This document shows positions 35,829 through 46,640 of a stretch of DNA of 64,000 nucleotides, piece after piece; positions within the stretch are counted from its first letter, which is position 1; every line of letters starts with the position of its first letter. Below the pieces are notes generated by a model. It was not told where the DNA came from and did no database searches. It was given only the letters and a program-made list of their open reading frames with translations. The DNA lies in the NCBI GenBank assembly GCA_030704615.1, contig CM060731.1, positions 77,976,756-78,040,755 on the forward strand. The letters run 5' to 3'. The position numbers and the translations under genes were made by a program. This stretch comes from Takakia lepidozioides (lineage: Eukaryota; Streptophyta; Takakiopsida; Takakiales; Takakiaceae).

Positions 35829-36885
35829 GGTCCATATTATGACTGGATATCTTCGTTTCCGACCTCCTCGTATCGAACACTTGAGTTGCGCCCCGAGTTT
35901 TGAATCTTCTCTTGTTGGGGCAGTTAAATGTTATGTGATCTTCTTCTCCGTAATAGAGGCATAATCCATTTGAACGTCGTCTTTGTTTTTCTTGTGGCGT
36001 CAATGGCTTGAATCGGACAGCATCAATCTGCATAAGATCACTACCGGATGTCTGATGGATCATTGTGTTTGGTGCCGTAATAGCAGCGGCATGATGCGTC
36101 AACAACCATCTAGATCGTTTCTCTTGACGTCTTTCGAACAAACGATTATCGTATGCAATGACTTGGGTGATGAATTCGCTTAATGTGCTCGCGTTTGGCA
36201 TTGTCAGCAACAAATCTTTTACATCATGTTTTAGCCCACATCGAAACTGACTAATAAGGCTCTTTTCATTTCAGTAGAGGTCGCACGCAAGTTGTCGAAA
36301 TTCGGCATCATAAACGAAAGAAGGACGTGCTCATTATAAAAGATTTCGCATCTTTGTCTCTGCAACTCTCTCTCTATCATTCTCTCCAAACATTGCAGTG
36401 AACTCGGACATGAACGCTTCAAAATTGTATAGTAAATGCGATTTTTTCTTCTTCTAATAACGGTGTAAATCAAGATAGGGCAGTGCTTTATAGAAGGGTG
36501 CCCACGAATCCCACTTGAATACCTTCATCGGGGTAGCGTTATAGATGTAGTCGTATGAACATTCGTATTTGTTGAACAAAACCGCAAAATCTTAATCTCG
36601 TCCCATCAAATTTCTCGGGCATGCTGATATTTGATCTCTCGTAATTTGTTGAAGAGGAACCGTTGCAGTAGGAGCTGGTGCAGTAGGGACTCGTATGGTT
36701 GAAGATCCATTGTTCGACTCTTTTAAGTCTGAAATTTGTTGTTGCAAATTGTAGAGAATGTTGCCAAGATCTTGAGACTGATCAGCTTGTAATTGGGCGG
36801 TAGAGGTACGAAGTTCTTGCATCTGGAGCTGAAGACTCTACAATGTGGCCACCATTTCCGCAAATGTGTCTTCCATCTTAACTAA
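35767..36885 (-). pseudogene. Gypsy gag with degenerate zinc knuckle
   Basis: Gag begins on the minus strand with MEDTFAEMVATL at about 36876 followed by an in-frame stop, then MQELRTSTAQLQADQSQDL. A second block includes MFGENDRERVAETKMRNL-like and FRQLACDLY residues around 36231-36473. The C-terminal block (36213-35767) carries LCLYYGEEDHITFNCPNK, a CCHC zinc knuckle whose second Cys is replaced by Tyr. Several stops lie between blocks. Confidence 0.75.
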
Positions 36886-36898
36886 CTAATGCAACAAA

Positions 36899-36915
36899 CT
36901 TTAGTCTCGCCAAAC
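36899..36915 (-). promoter_or_regulatory. Primer-binding site, candidate self-priming type
   Basis: On the minus strand the bases after the 5' LTR read GTTTGGCGAGACTAAAG. They lack the usual TGGTATCAGAGC of tRNA-iMet priming. TTGGCGAGACT (36913-36903) is the exact complement of AGTCTCGCCAA on the element's own minus-strand RNA at 37165-37175, about 30 nt after the start of the LTR TATA box, where transcription should begin. This is the arrangement of self-priming Tf1/sushi elements. Confidence 0.6.
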
Positions 36916-37513
36916 TGTCAAGGATGAGAACATGACTGAACACAAACAAGATATCAGACTAGAGGTACAAGACTAAACAAAAAGTCAAGGTCGGCGTGAC
37001 CGAATGCATGATGGGTAAACATCTATCAAAATGATCTTTATAACAATGGACAAGAGTACAAAATAACGGAACTCGACTCGAATACTGGAATATTGGAAAC
37101 TGAACTAGAATAGGAAGCTGAACTGGAGTATTGGGACTGGGAACAAGAGTAGCTTGAACTTGTATTGGCGAGACTGAAGAATGTCCAGTCTCGCCTCCTA
37201 TATATACTGGCTACTAGGAAATTCCATAAGAAGCTTTCTCAATGGAGGTTTTTTGATGGAGAAGTTTCCTTAAACAAAGATTTCTTGAGGGAGAAGTTTC
37301 CTTAAACAAATGACGTATCTTGATGGAGAAGTTTCCTCCAAAGGAAATTTCCTGAGCAGTTTTCCAAGTTACTCTCGATAATTTGATAAACTCCCGGTAA
37401 TTTGATAACTTATGGTAACTATGGTAAATTATGGTAGATCATAGTAACTTTTGATAACTTGATAACTTTTGATATTTACTCCTGGTAAGTTCCTCTGAGC
37501 TATGTCTGTGACA
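36916..37513 (-). repeat. 5' LTR of the nested gypsy element
   Basis: This 598-bp LTR has, on the minus strand, a TATATATAG box (37206-37198). An inverted repeat follows, GGCGAGACTG (37195-37186) and CAGTCTCGCC (37176-37167), the second arm lying at the predicted RNA start. Confidence 0.9.
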
Positions 37514-37983
37514 AAACATACATATGATTATGTCTATGTGTACACTTCAAAAAAGTAGTGTATTCATGGATGAAGGCACGGTATACCGTGCTATGTCACG
37601 TGGCATCGCGCCACGCTGCGCTGGACCACGTAACACTGTTTTTTTTTAAAAAGTTAATTAGTATGTATGATATATGTATTTTTTTATATACAATAAAAAC
37701 ATGATATGTACACATATGTAGTTAATAGCTATATTGGTTAATGTGTAGTGTAGTAGAAGTGATATTCAAGTGGTCAAAGCTTTATCCTCCACATACAATT
37801 AGATAAATTACTATGACTAATAAGATATGAATGATTAGCATATGGGAGCTCTAGGTGATCGACATGTGGTTAAAATAAATAATTTTTTAAAATAAAGAAT
37901 GCCACATGGCGCGGCGCGGCCCGTCATGTGCAGTAGGAATTGTTTTGAAAAAATACTTAAAACATATATTTTTAAAAAAAAAC
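37514..37983. repeat. Possible short mobile element with GC-rich palindromic ends
   Basis: Between the gypsy LTR and the helicase relic, a perfect palindrome GCACGGTATACCGTGC (37576-37591) is followed by CACGTGGCATCGCGCCACG. On the right a similarly GC-rich motif (CCACATGGCGCGGCGCGGCC) lies near 37902-37921. The roughly 300 bp between them are AT-rich and non-coding. No target duplication was identified. Confidence 0.35.
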
Positions 37984-39157
37984 TTGATGAGTTGCGCATC
38001 GCTTGGTGCAACAATTTGAATATTAATTTATTCTCTATTCATGATACTAATGTTTGACCCTTCAACTCATGGTTTTGGACGAAGTATCTCTCATTGGCAA
38101 CATAATGCTTACGTTTGCATACATGAAATTAAGGTCAATCGAACGCATATACTATCATTTTTTTGGAAACCTAGATGTCATCATTACTAGAGATTTTCAT
38201 CAAGCACCACATGTGAGAGAAATAAATGTAGGACCAGCTTCATTAGCTCAAAAAATTTGGCATGATTTTATTACATGTTATGACCTAAACCAAATTATGC
38301 GTCAATCAGATACCCAGTTCATAGATATATTGAATCGATTAAGAACAGCCACACAAACATAAGATGATATACATGTTATTAACAATCAGTGTTGTCGTCC
38401 ACCATCTAACAATTCTACATTTCCATATTTGTATTATACGAACAAAGAAATGTTAAGGCACAATGAAAAAATATTCAAACAAACAATCGGACAAATCTAT
38501 ATATTTCAAGCTGTTGATAAACATCACGATATATGCCTTTCTAATTTCAAATTGCTGGATAATGCCAATTCCACAACGGGTTTGCATACAACGATTCATA
38601 TTAAGAAAGATAGGTTAGTAGAATTGTGCGCATGAAATTATGCAACACATGATGGACTTGTGAACGGAGCCGATGGAATTTTTAAACATTTCTCTGTTTT
38701 GTCAAATTCAACTATTTTAATATGGATCCAACTTAATAACCCGAAATCAGGAATTGCTACGTGTGCATTATATATATATAATCAAGAGGATATAAAAACC
38801 ATGCCAAATTGTTCGTTATGGACGCCAATCCAACCAGTTTCAAAAGAAATACAAATATGATCTAATACAAAACATATCATCACCAGAACCCAATTTCCAA
38901 TTCAATTGGCTTCTGCTCGAACTATCCATTGTTCCCAATTATTAACTTTGGATTATTTAGCGTTCGACCCTAAGGGTATAAAAAAAACATGGTTTAACAT
39001 ACACACACTTTCGCGCATTCGACCAAAAACAAATTTACATCTTATCACACCTTTGCAATCAAACAATTTGCATGTTGATAATGGCGTTGCCGACGAAATG
39101 CAACGGTTTCATACTTCTGCTCGTTGGCAACTATTAATTCCCATTCTCATGTTATAG
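37984..39157 (+). pseudogene. PIF1-type helicase relic of the Helentron
   Basis: The frame opens with LDELRIAWCNN near 37984 and, after a frameshift, gives VLDEVSLIG (Walker B, DEVS), then VIITRDFHQAPHV (helicase motif III region, altered from GDFxQLPPV), DFITCYDLNQIMRQ and FIDILNRLRTATQ. Later blocks (38429-38635, 38660-38860, 38906-39157) carry YYTNKEMLRHNEKIF, TGLHTTIHIKKDRLVELC, LVNGADGIFKHF and IRPKTNLHLITPLQSNNLHV with intervening stops. The Walker A segment and all upstream helicase sequence are missing. The order, helicase followed by endonuclease, is that of Helentron/Helitron2 elements. Confidence 0.75.
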
Positions 39158-39835
39158 ATAATCAAACATCATTGTGCAATCTTTGAACACTAGATCGTTG
39201 TCGTTACATAAAGAGGATGTTTTTTCCAACTTTAATATACAATAATCTCATACAATGTGCTTTAAGGAAACTCACTTCAATCCAACAAATTCAAACATTG
39301 AATTGTTCTTTAATACTACATTGTACTCTTATCTAGCGGTTCATGCAAGCCATGAAATACTTGTATTATACGACCATACTATGTCATTAGCATCAAATCA
39401 AATACTTTCAAATGAAGGTGCTAAATATATAGCTGCACCATTTAATTTGAATACCAGGAAAACAATTCACATAATTGCGGTCCATAAACCTCCAACACTA
39501 CAATTAACTATTTTTTATCTTCTCTCAAAAAGTTCATTGATAATATCCTACAAACATGTCCAACAATAATAATAGGGGATTTTAATGTAGATCTTTTACA
39601 AAATAATACCATAACAACAAATCAATTGTAAAAGTTCATGTCTTTTTTTCACATGCAACTACAATTCTCAATTAGTACTACTATCTATGGATCTCAACTA
39701 GACCATGTTTGGACAAATGCACCTCATCAACACTGCAATATCTGGCATTACAGAATCATAATATGGGACGGACCATAAACCTATATTTTTTGCTTTTAAA
39801 TTACCTAATTACATTCCTTGCTACCAACGTATATC
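39158..39835 (+). pseudogene. EEP (APE-type) endonuclease domain of the Helentron, broken
   Basis: Coding blocks in order are SLNTRSLSLHKEDVFSNFNI (near 39185-39235), MCFKETHF (catalytic Glu motif, 39255), TIIIGDFNVDLL (GDFN motif, near 39565-39600), SQLDHVWTN (LDHVW motif, near 39690-39720) and, in a shifted frame, YGTDHKPIFFAFKLPNYIP (final Asp-His motif, near 39760-39815). All four hallmark motifs of the exonuclease-endonuclease-phosphatase fold are visible, spread over three frames with stops. This endonuclease distinguishes Helentrons (Helitron2 group) from canonical plant Helitrons. Confidence 0.75.
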
Positions 39836-40234
39836 ATAATAATACTCTAATAGGTACTCACCATAAGGAGGAGCCACTACGCGACGAGCCGCTTGTTACA
39901 ATCTCAAGGCTTCTACAATTATGTAGTATGTTTTGATTGAATGTGAAAGAATAAAAATTGGATTCCATTTGTGACATACAAGTTACAACCTCATGTCCCA
40001 TGTTTTCTTTTGTTTCATTCACATGCCATGTTTTCTTACAAACTTGCAGTCACACATTGTCATATATTCACACCTTTAATGTATTTATGATAACTCGTGG
40101 ATTCTAGAGAGTCATGCATCATGCCACAACTCTAATATATATATCATCCAATAATTGCAAGGGTCTTCCAAGACTAATCTATTTTTAAGTGCCCATTATT
40201 CGTTTAGGTATTCACTTATTGAAGCCTATAATAC
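39836..40234. other. Non-coding AT-rich stretch
   Basis: This lies just 3' of the endonuclease relic and may include the Helentron's 3' untranslated end. No terminal CTRR-plus-hairpin end could be fixed. Confidence 0.4.
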
Positions 40235-40495
40235 ATTGTTGAAGGGCACTAGCGGTCCCAAATTTATTAGAACTTTTGGAACATATATGGGACCGCCAGT
40301 GCTGATTTAATTTAAATATTTTTTAAACATATCAGGATGAAAGTTAAATTAATATATTTTGAAAATATAACCATACCGCGAGCTGTGACGGTCCCAATTC
40401 AATCTACATATTTTATATTATAAAACGGGACGCCAGCACTGGTGGTCCTAATTTGATTTATATATACTTCAAATATATCGGGACCGTCAGCATAA
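40235..40495. repeat. Second block of the palindromic-core minisatellite
   Basis: Units with GGGACCGCCAGTGCTG, GCGAGCTGTGACGGTCCC, GGGACGCCAGCACTGGTGGT and GGGACCGTCAGC cores are separated by AT spacers such as TAATTTGATTTATATATAC. The core and spacing match the block at 28.5-29.0 kb on the other side of the nested gypsy element. Confidence 0.75.
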
Positions 40496-40625
40496 TCCAA
40501 AATTGTAAGCTTTAATGCATTGTTGTTACCAAATATAGCATTTTTTTCCATATTTAATAATTATTTACAATTATTTATCAGATGTCCAGATTTCACACTT
40601 TTGTCCACATTTACTTAAAATGGTG

Positions 40626-41350
40626 TTTATTGTTTGAAATGCCACCTTTTCATGCGGAAGGTCTTGGAATTTGGAGCTATTTTATGTGTCTGGTGTCTAG
40701 GACCATTGATTCTTCATATTTGGAGGTTCATTTTTTTGCAACATTATATCAAATTATCGTTAAATTAGATTTTTTTAATATTTATATTTTAATTCCACAT
40801 ACTTTTTCTTTTCTTAAAACATATTGCTTATAATGGGTCCTCCGAATGCCGAAGGTCCATCATGGGATTAATTTCCACACAAGATTCGGAAAAGATTCCT
40901 ATATGATCTGAGACTTTCTTAATTTACTTCAGGTTTGTCGTGTGTCCTTTATACGATTTTTCTGGGATTTTTGATGTACCTGCTTTCTATATATTGTTTG
41001 AAATGCCACTTTTTAATGCGGAAGGTCTTGGAATTTGGAGCTCTATTATGTGTATGGTGTCTAGGGCCACTGAACCTGAGATTCACTTTCTTACAACATT
41101 ATATCAAATTATCGTTGAATTGGATTTATTTTTTGTGTTTCTATTTAAATTTCCACCTCTATGTATAAATTTTTTTTAAACGAATTATTTTTAATGAGAC
41201 CTTCGAATGCCGAAGGTCCATCATGGGGTTAATTTTCCCAGAAGATTCGTAGAAGATTCCTAGAAAATTGTTATGATCTGAGATTTTTTTAATTTACTTC
41301 AGGTTCGTCGTTTGTCCTTATACGTTTTTTTCTATATACCTGCTTTCTAT
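40626..41350. repeat. Tandem duplication with a 364-bp period
   Basis: Copy 1 (from 40631) and copy 2 (from 40995) share TGTTTGAAATGCCAC, ATGCGGAAGGTCTTGGAATT, ACATTATATCAAATTATCGT, CGAATGCCGAAGGTCCATCA and GATTCCTA...ATGATCTGAG. The CCTTCGAATGCCGAAGG segment is itself a short inverted repeat. Confidence 0.85.
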
Positions 41351-41615
41351 GGAATTTCGCATTCTTGAAATATTATATATATTTATTGTAGAACTGTTTG
41401 TTATTTTTTTTATAAATTACTTTTTATATTTAATTGTCATATGTAATAAATATATTTACTAATCACTTTTATTAAATAGATATTATTTTGAAAGTGTATT
41501 ACTGGTTCATTATTATTTTGATTTTTCCTCATTTTCGTCGCCACATGTGTTGTGGGTCACATCCGCCATCAAGAGGATGTCACATTTAATTCCGCGGATT
41601 CAATTTCCTAATTGA
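41351..41615. other. AT-rich non-coding stretch
   Basis: Nothing is recognised here. Confidence 0.5.
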
Positions 41616-43240
41616 TTGTGGGCCGGTGGGAAAGGATATATTAAGCACTTGTTGCCCTACCTTATCCAGAGGGACCAACCCCACTTTTTCTGCTTACCTT
41701 ACGTAGAGAAATGTGATGTCTCTAAATCATGTTATGCTCTAGGAAGCAAATGTAACCCTACTAGTACTGTGTCAGGAGAGCAGAGTTTTGGAGGTGGCTA
41801 TCAGAAATGTGGTGGCCATGTTTGTTCTCGAGAAATGGATGAGGTGATGTTAACTTTTTCACTTTGTATAATTATCTTTTACCCCTGCTCTGTTGTTAGA
41901 GCAGCCTATAGTTTAGGGCTTCTTTGCCCGTCTTGAGCACCTGGAGAAGGCCGCTGGAGTAGTCCGCGTTGTGCGTATATGCGAGTATATGTGAGTTTGG
42001 TTGCAAAGGCGTTGAGCATCGACGGAGTTGTTTTTGTTCTTTCTCGTTATGTGCACTTTTGCTTTTGCGAGTTTGTTTGAAGTCCTTGAGTATCGCAGCT
42101 GATGAACTTTTTTGTCATAAGCTGCACGGTTGCTTTTTAAGTTTGCTTCTCGTAAGCTACACGTTAGAGGTTGCGTTTCTAGGTTTGCTTTCTTCGTTTG
42201 CTACTCCTAAGCATCTCACTGCAGCTTGTTTTGCTTTCTATATTTGCTTTCTAGGTTTGCTACAGCTCGTTTTGTTTTTGCTTATTTGGGTCTGTCATGC
42301 GGACACAAGTTAGAGAGAGAGTGCAAAAGTGTTGAGGGAGAGAACCACAGATAGAATGTAGAAGAATGATGAAACATAATAAGGTGGGAGATGCACTCAC
42401 ATCTTTACTTAGCCACTGGTGAGAATGAAGTCTTTTACCAATTCTATGCGTTCTTCCTCCTTGTTTGGCATGCTTGGTTTTTTCTATATGCTTGCTACTC
42501 CACTTCTGAATAGTACTGAATCCTTAAGATGGGTCCTTTGTTTACTATTTCATAAAACTCCGAGAGCCTAACCGAATGCGTTCTACTAAGCCACAGTAGT
42601 TGTTTTACTTTTTCGTTTGTTTATGCTTGCTTCTGGGCTTTGATTGTGTGCAGGATGCAGAGGGGGGCGAGAATTTCTCCCTCTTGTCAGACGAAGGCCT
42701 TAGCAACCTCCTGGAGAGAACGGACATCCTGCAAAATTCTTTGATTCTATTTCCAATTCCAGATGATGGTGAGCATGGAACAATGGAGGAAGACGAGGAC
42801 CTGTACTCCTTACGTCGATCGAGCGTTGTTGCCGACGACAAGTGAGCTGGGGCTGGTACATCTGGCGGCTCCGTCAAAGAAGGGCATCGCGGGTGGGAAG
42901 GGGGTACAGTAACAACAGTCGGACTCAGAGGTTCAATGTTTTGCGGCTCCCTGAAGCAACTTGTCATCAGGCCCAATGTGATTGTGCAGTATAGCCCTGG
43001 AGCTTCTGTGACGGTTTATACGATGGACTTGACATAAGTACAAATAGCGAAATGGCATAGAAAGATAGTCCGTCACCTGAAACCACCACGTCTCTTTGGA
43101 CAACCACTTGTCCATAATCTTGTTGGTGATTTTCCCATCAGTTTCTGGAAAGTGGGCTTCTGTCTACTGGGCAAGTGGTGCAATATGAAGCTTCAACCAC
43201 CGCTGCTTCTCCTATGGGGATACTTCGGAAGTTGCAATTA
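41616..43240 (+). CDS. Candidate exons of an unidentified plus-strand gene
   Basis: I do not recognise a family. Three blocks look like exons. The first, about 41616-41838, reads KHLLPYLIQRDQPHFFCLPY and a Cys-rich stretch (CDVSKSCYALGSKC) and ends at a GTGATG donor. The second, 42654-42769, follows a TGTGCAG acceptor, reads NFSLLSDEGLSNLLERTDIL and ends at GTGAGC. The third, about 43141-43240, follows CCCATCAG, reads FLESGLLSTGQVVQYEAS and ends at GTACGT. Phases were not proven to join. A minus-strand gene model overlaps the third block, so at most one of the two is real there. Confidence 0.3.
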
Positions 43241-44460
43241 GGTACGTTCTCTCCAATCCCACTCTCCCCCCCCCCCCCTCCTGGCAAGTCTGTAGGGTTG
43301 GCAGAAACTCTGAGCCATTGGCTAGATCGCAAATGGGCAGCTTTTTGGCCATTTGCTTGGATCAGGCCTTTGCTTTAGGCAACATTTTTAGCTGCAACAA
43401 TGGCAATGGCCATTCCCTCGCGGTTCCTCTCTTCTTCAGGGGTTTCCGCTTGATACCTGATCTTTGCTTGTGCAATTGCCTTCATTATGTCCCCATACAT
43501 GCAAATCAACCAATCTTTATAAGCATCCTTCTTATGCATATACATATGTGATTCCAACCGACCGGAAAGCCACAAAGGTGAAAGGGTAGGGGGTACTTAC
43601 ATGGGCTAGAATCTCGATCATAGCCTCTTGTGCCATGGTATACCATGTCTTCCCTGGTTCCTTCGCCAAAGACTTGTCATAGTGGCGTTTGGTGAGGAGC
43701 CCTTTGTATCGCTCCAAAGGGCTTGGGCCGATCATTTGGATGTACCAGAGCTTGTGAATATCATCGGTCTTCACGAACCGCTTCTCATTAATGCTGCAAA
43801 CAAGACACGTAATTCGTATTAGTTTTCATCTACAATCATGTTGAATGTACATTTGGAATTCCATTTCATTTCATGTCAATGTTAATTCAACAAGCAGATT
43901 AGTTGCATTACGCATTTGTTTGGAACATGGCAGCTTTGAGCATGCCGATAGTGCTGGGCTGGCATCGCAAATTCTTGGCTTGCACTCACACATGCCATGG
44001 TTTGTAATTTGTCGTCAAGGTGTTGATGAGCTTCAACCAAGTGTGCAAGCGGTGGTTACCATCCACACGTAGAACATCCAATTCTTCAACCATGCCCAAT
44101 TTGCATCCGCTTCACAATTTGCATCAAACTCGTTGCTAACATGTTGCCAGTGTGCACTCCACCCTCCTTAGATCTCATCCGTCACCAACGCGGGATTTTC
44201 CAGCTCTTCTATAGGGGCCAAAAAGAAGTATCCACGACCTTCCACATATTACCCATTTGTTAAGAAATACTCTCTCAATGCATCCCCTGCATTCTCCCCA
44301 ACTATTGGCCTACTTTTGGGATTCAATATCATTTTGCAAATAGGCGCAATTGGAGGCAGGGTGGGTTTAGTAATTGCCAGTTTATTCACAACGGACTGCA
44401 GGTTTTCAGCATTGTGATCATGAAGGACCTGTAACTACTTCATAGCATCAACCTGCTCCA
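42850..44460 (-). pseudogene. Unidentified multi-exon protein, probably repeat-associated, with in-frame stops
   Basis: From right to left the minus strand gives QSVVNKLAITKPTLPPIAP and YVEGRGYFFLAPIEELENPA (44400-44180, two stops); then WLKNWMFYVWMVTT (about 44060-44100); then FVKTDDIHKLWYIQMIGPSP and AKEPGKTWYTMAQEAMIEIL (43774-43600); then KKDAYKDWLICMYGDIMKAI (43540-43375); then LSKETWWFQVTDYLSMPFRY (43105-42990). Acceptor and donor sites lie near the block edges, for example a GTAAGT on the minus strand next to 43600. The long consistent series on one strand supports a real but decaying gene. I cannot name it; abundance in the genome would show whether it is a transposon gene. Confidence 0.4.
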
Positions 44461-45827
44461 ACTGTTCATCTGTTAAAGAAGCAAGCGCTTGAGGGTTAGG
44501 AGGCCCCCGCCCCCCCCCTTTCCTAATCATTGTACAAGGAATGGGTTGTTGTTGTTTCTCTAAGGAGTGTATGATGGAAATAGGTTGTTGTAGAGGCTAT
44601 GGACCTGTTCCTAAAGATCAGAGCAGATACAGATGAGGGGGGTACACATGCATTGGAGCAGTGGATTCTGGAATGGAAAATGAAGGCGTACAAAAAATTA
44701 TTCAATCCGGAGATCGAGTCCCATCGCTGGACATTGCTACTGTCCAACGAATCAGGCGGACCTCGTGCTGCAAAAAGATTGTTGTACATGTGCCATCTAA
44801 CCACACTCACCTACTTTTGTAAAATTATTTTTGCAATTAGACTAGTACTTACATTCCCCTGCAATTTCCATACAGCCAGTGCCCAAAGTAAGATATTGGA
44901 ATCACATATATAAACCTTTCAAGAACATTATAAGCTGCAAGCACGCTCAGAGATTCCAAATTAGAGGTTTGATTGTAAGCACATGATATGGCCGTAATGT
45001 CAACTGTAGCAGTCTATATTTGGGAGATCAAGATACTTGATTCAAGTGAAAATTTGATTGCAAATTTAGTGCAAGGCCAATTAACATATGATATCCTAAA
45101 TTGGGTGACCTCAGGTGTTTGTAACATCTCAGCACCCAGATGACACAATTCAGGTTCAAAAGTCTTAGAACGGTTGAAGGTGTTCTAGTGCTAGAGTCTT
45201 CAAAAGAAGTCTATGGTGACCACCAACTTCTCTTATTCTTTGACGCATCTGGAAAACCATGCTCTGGAAGTCTAGTAAGCTGCTTATAATTGCAAAACAT
45301 GTGAGCTTTGCATCCGTAAATCAGTCCAGAACTCTTGGCCTAGATGGGAGGGACTATGTACAACGTATACTTTACAATGGTGATGGCGGCACATGAGATT
45401 GTACTAGATTGTGTATATGACTAAGTTGTAAGTTCTAGATTGTAGCTAGAGATGCATCCAGGTACTGGGACCAGGGGGATGTAAGCTTTATTCACGACCT
45501 GATAATTTGGGCTCGTCTTGTCCTCGGAAGGAGGTTGATTGGGCACATATTTGCGCATGATTGAGCTGGAAAAAGCATACTCGGTGAACTTTGAGGATGC
45601 TAGCTAGGATTGTACATAATGGATTGTTTGCTGCAAAATTATCTGGGTTGTTGGAGCGTCTGTCTGGCTCTGCCTGCCCTCCCCCTCATACATGTAGCTC
45701 TTGGCAAGATGGTGCGTTTACTATGGCCTCTGCTCCCTCAATGCTCGGTATGGCTTGCCAAAAACCACGGCAACAAAATACCCGTATCCTCAAATCGTAA
45801 TGGACTTTCGTTAGGCATAGGCGGGTC
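44461..45827. other. Stretch without an assignable gene
   Basis: A plus-strand frame at 44599-44820 (ALEQWILEWKMKAYKKLFNP) looks weakly coding but has no partner exon. A poly-C run lies near 44508-44518. The rest shows nothing. Confidence 0.35.
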
Positions 45828-46640
45828 ACAGAAACCATACCCTGTGGCGTCACCCACCTTCGTTGGACGCTGCCTATAAACTGTTTTTGGATTGGCAGAA
45901 AATAGATTAATTTATCTATTTTTTTAATTTTTGATCTCTAGTTGAGGTTTCCGATACTATACTTGATTTATAAGTAGTTTGATTTACAACAACCTCACGA
46001 CTTCACCCACCTTCGGTGGACGTAGGTGGGTCTTTGGCAGGCCCTACCATCTGATCAGATTGGGAGGAGTTGGTAAAAAATTAAGTTTCCATTTTAATTA
46101 TTTTGTTTTTGTGGGTGAGGGCCTTGTCTTGTCTTGTCACTGTCTTCAGTGGGCATAGGTCCATCCTTGAAAGGCCGAGGCCCCTCAAATTGCAATTTCA
46201 AGGGCAATATGGTCAGACTGGCAGCGAATTAGAACAATTTTTCTTTTTCCTATTACTTGTTTGTCTTTCAAGAGTTTGTGGTTGACATTTCGACCCTCCT
46301 GTTTTGTCCCCCCTCCTTCGGTGGACATAGGTTGGTCCTTGACAGACCCACATATATGGTCAGATAGGTAGTAATTTAGAAAACATTAATTTACTTTTTT
46401 ATGTCTTGGTTTCTTTCAGGCTTTACGATAGAGGTTTTTGACCGGTTGAGTAGAATAATTATATAGTCGAGTAGGCAGAAAAGTATAATATTTTTTTTAA
46501 AAAAAAATCTTTTGTTTTCCCTTTCAGTGTTTGAGGTTAAGGTTTTCGACAATACACCCCCCTGTCTCATCACCCACCTTCGGTGCACGTAGGGTGGTCC
46601 CTGGGTCCATGATATGTGGTTTAAGTCCATTTGATATCCT
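45828..46640. repeat. Degenerate tandem repeat with CACCCACCTTCGGTGGAC core
   Basis: At about 45848, 46006, 46130, 46310 and 46570 the sequence repeats CACCCACCTTCGGTGGACGT or close variants, usually followed by AGGTGGGTCTTTGGCAGGCC and ATATGGTCAGATTGG, and then by an ATTAATTT-rich spacer. The core is an inverted repeat. The block 45828-46085 has a near-full-length copy at 55358-55620. Confidence 0.75.

Larger units (their letters stand above)
31169..37513 (-). mobile_element. Nested Ty3/gypsy chromovirus with two LTRs, minus orientation, decayed
   Basis: Two LTRs (31169-31759 and 36916-37513) in direct orientation, each starting TGTC and ending GACA on the plus strand, enclose gag, protease, RT, RNase H, integrase and a chromodomain, all read on the minus strand from right to left. 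A purine-rich tract sits next to the 3' LTR (31760-31775) and a primer-binding site next to the 5' LTR. All coding regions carry stops or frameshifts. The element splits a Helentron-type gene set (replicase N-terminus to the left, helicase to the right). Flanking 5-mers, AAATG on the left and AAACA on the right, do not form an exact target-site duplication, so the ends may have been altered after insertion. Confidence 0.9.

Noticed and set aside
31164-37518. Target-site duplication of the nested gypsy element
   Set aside because: The 5-mers next to the LTR ends (AAATG and AAACA) differ at two positions, so no duplication is claimed.
40582-41179. Repeated open frames of 75-83 codons with hydrophobic content
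   Set aside because: They come from the two copies of the 364-bp tandem repeat and differ in frame and stop positions between the copies.
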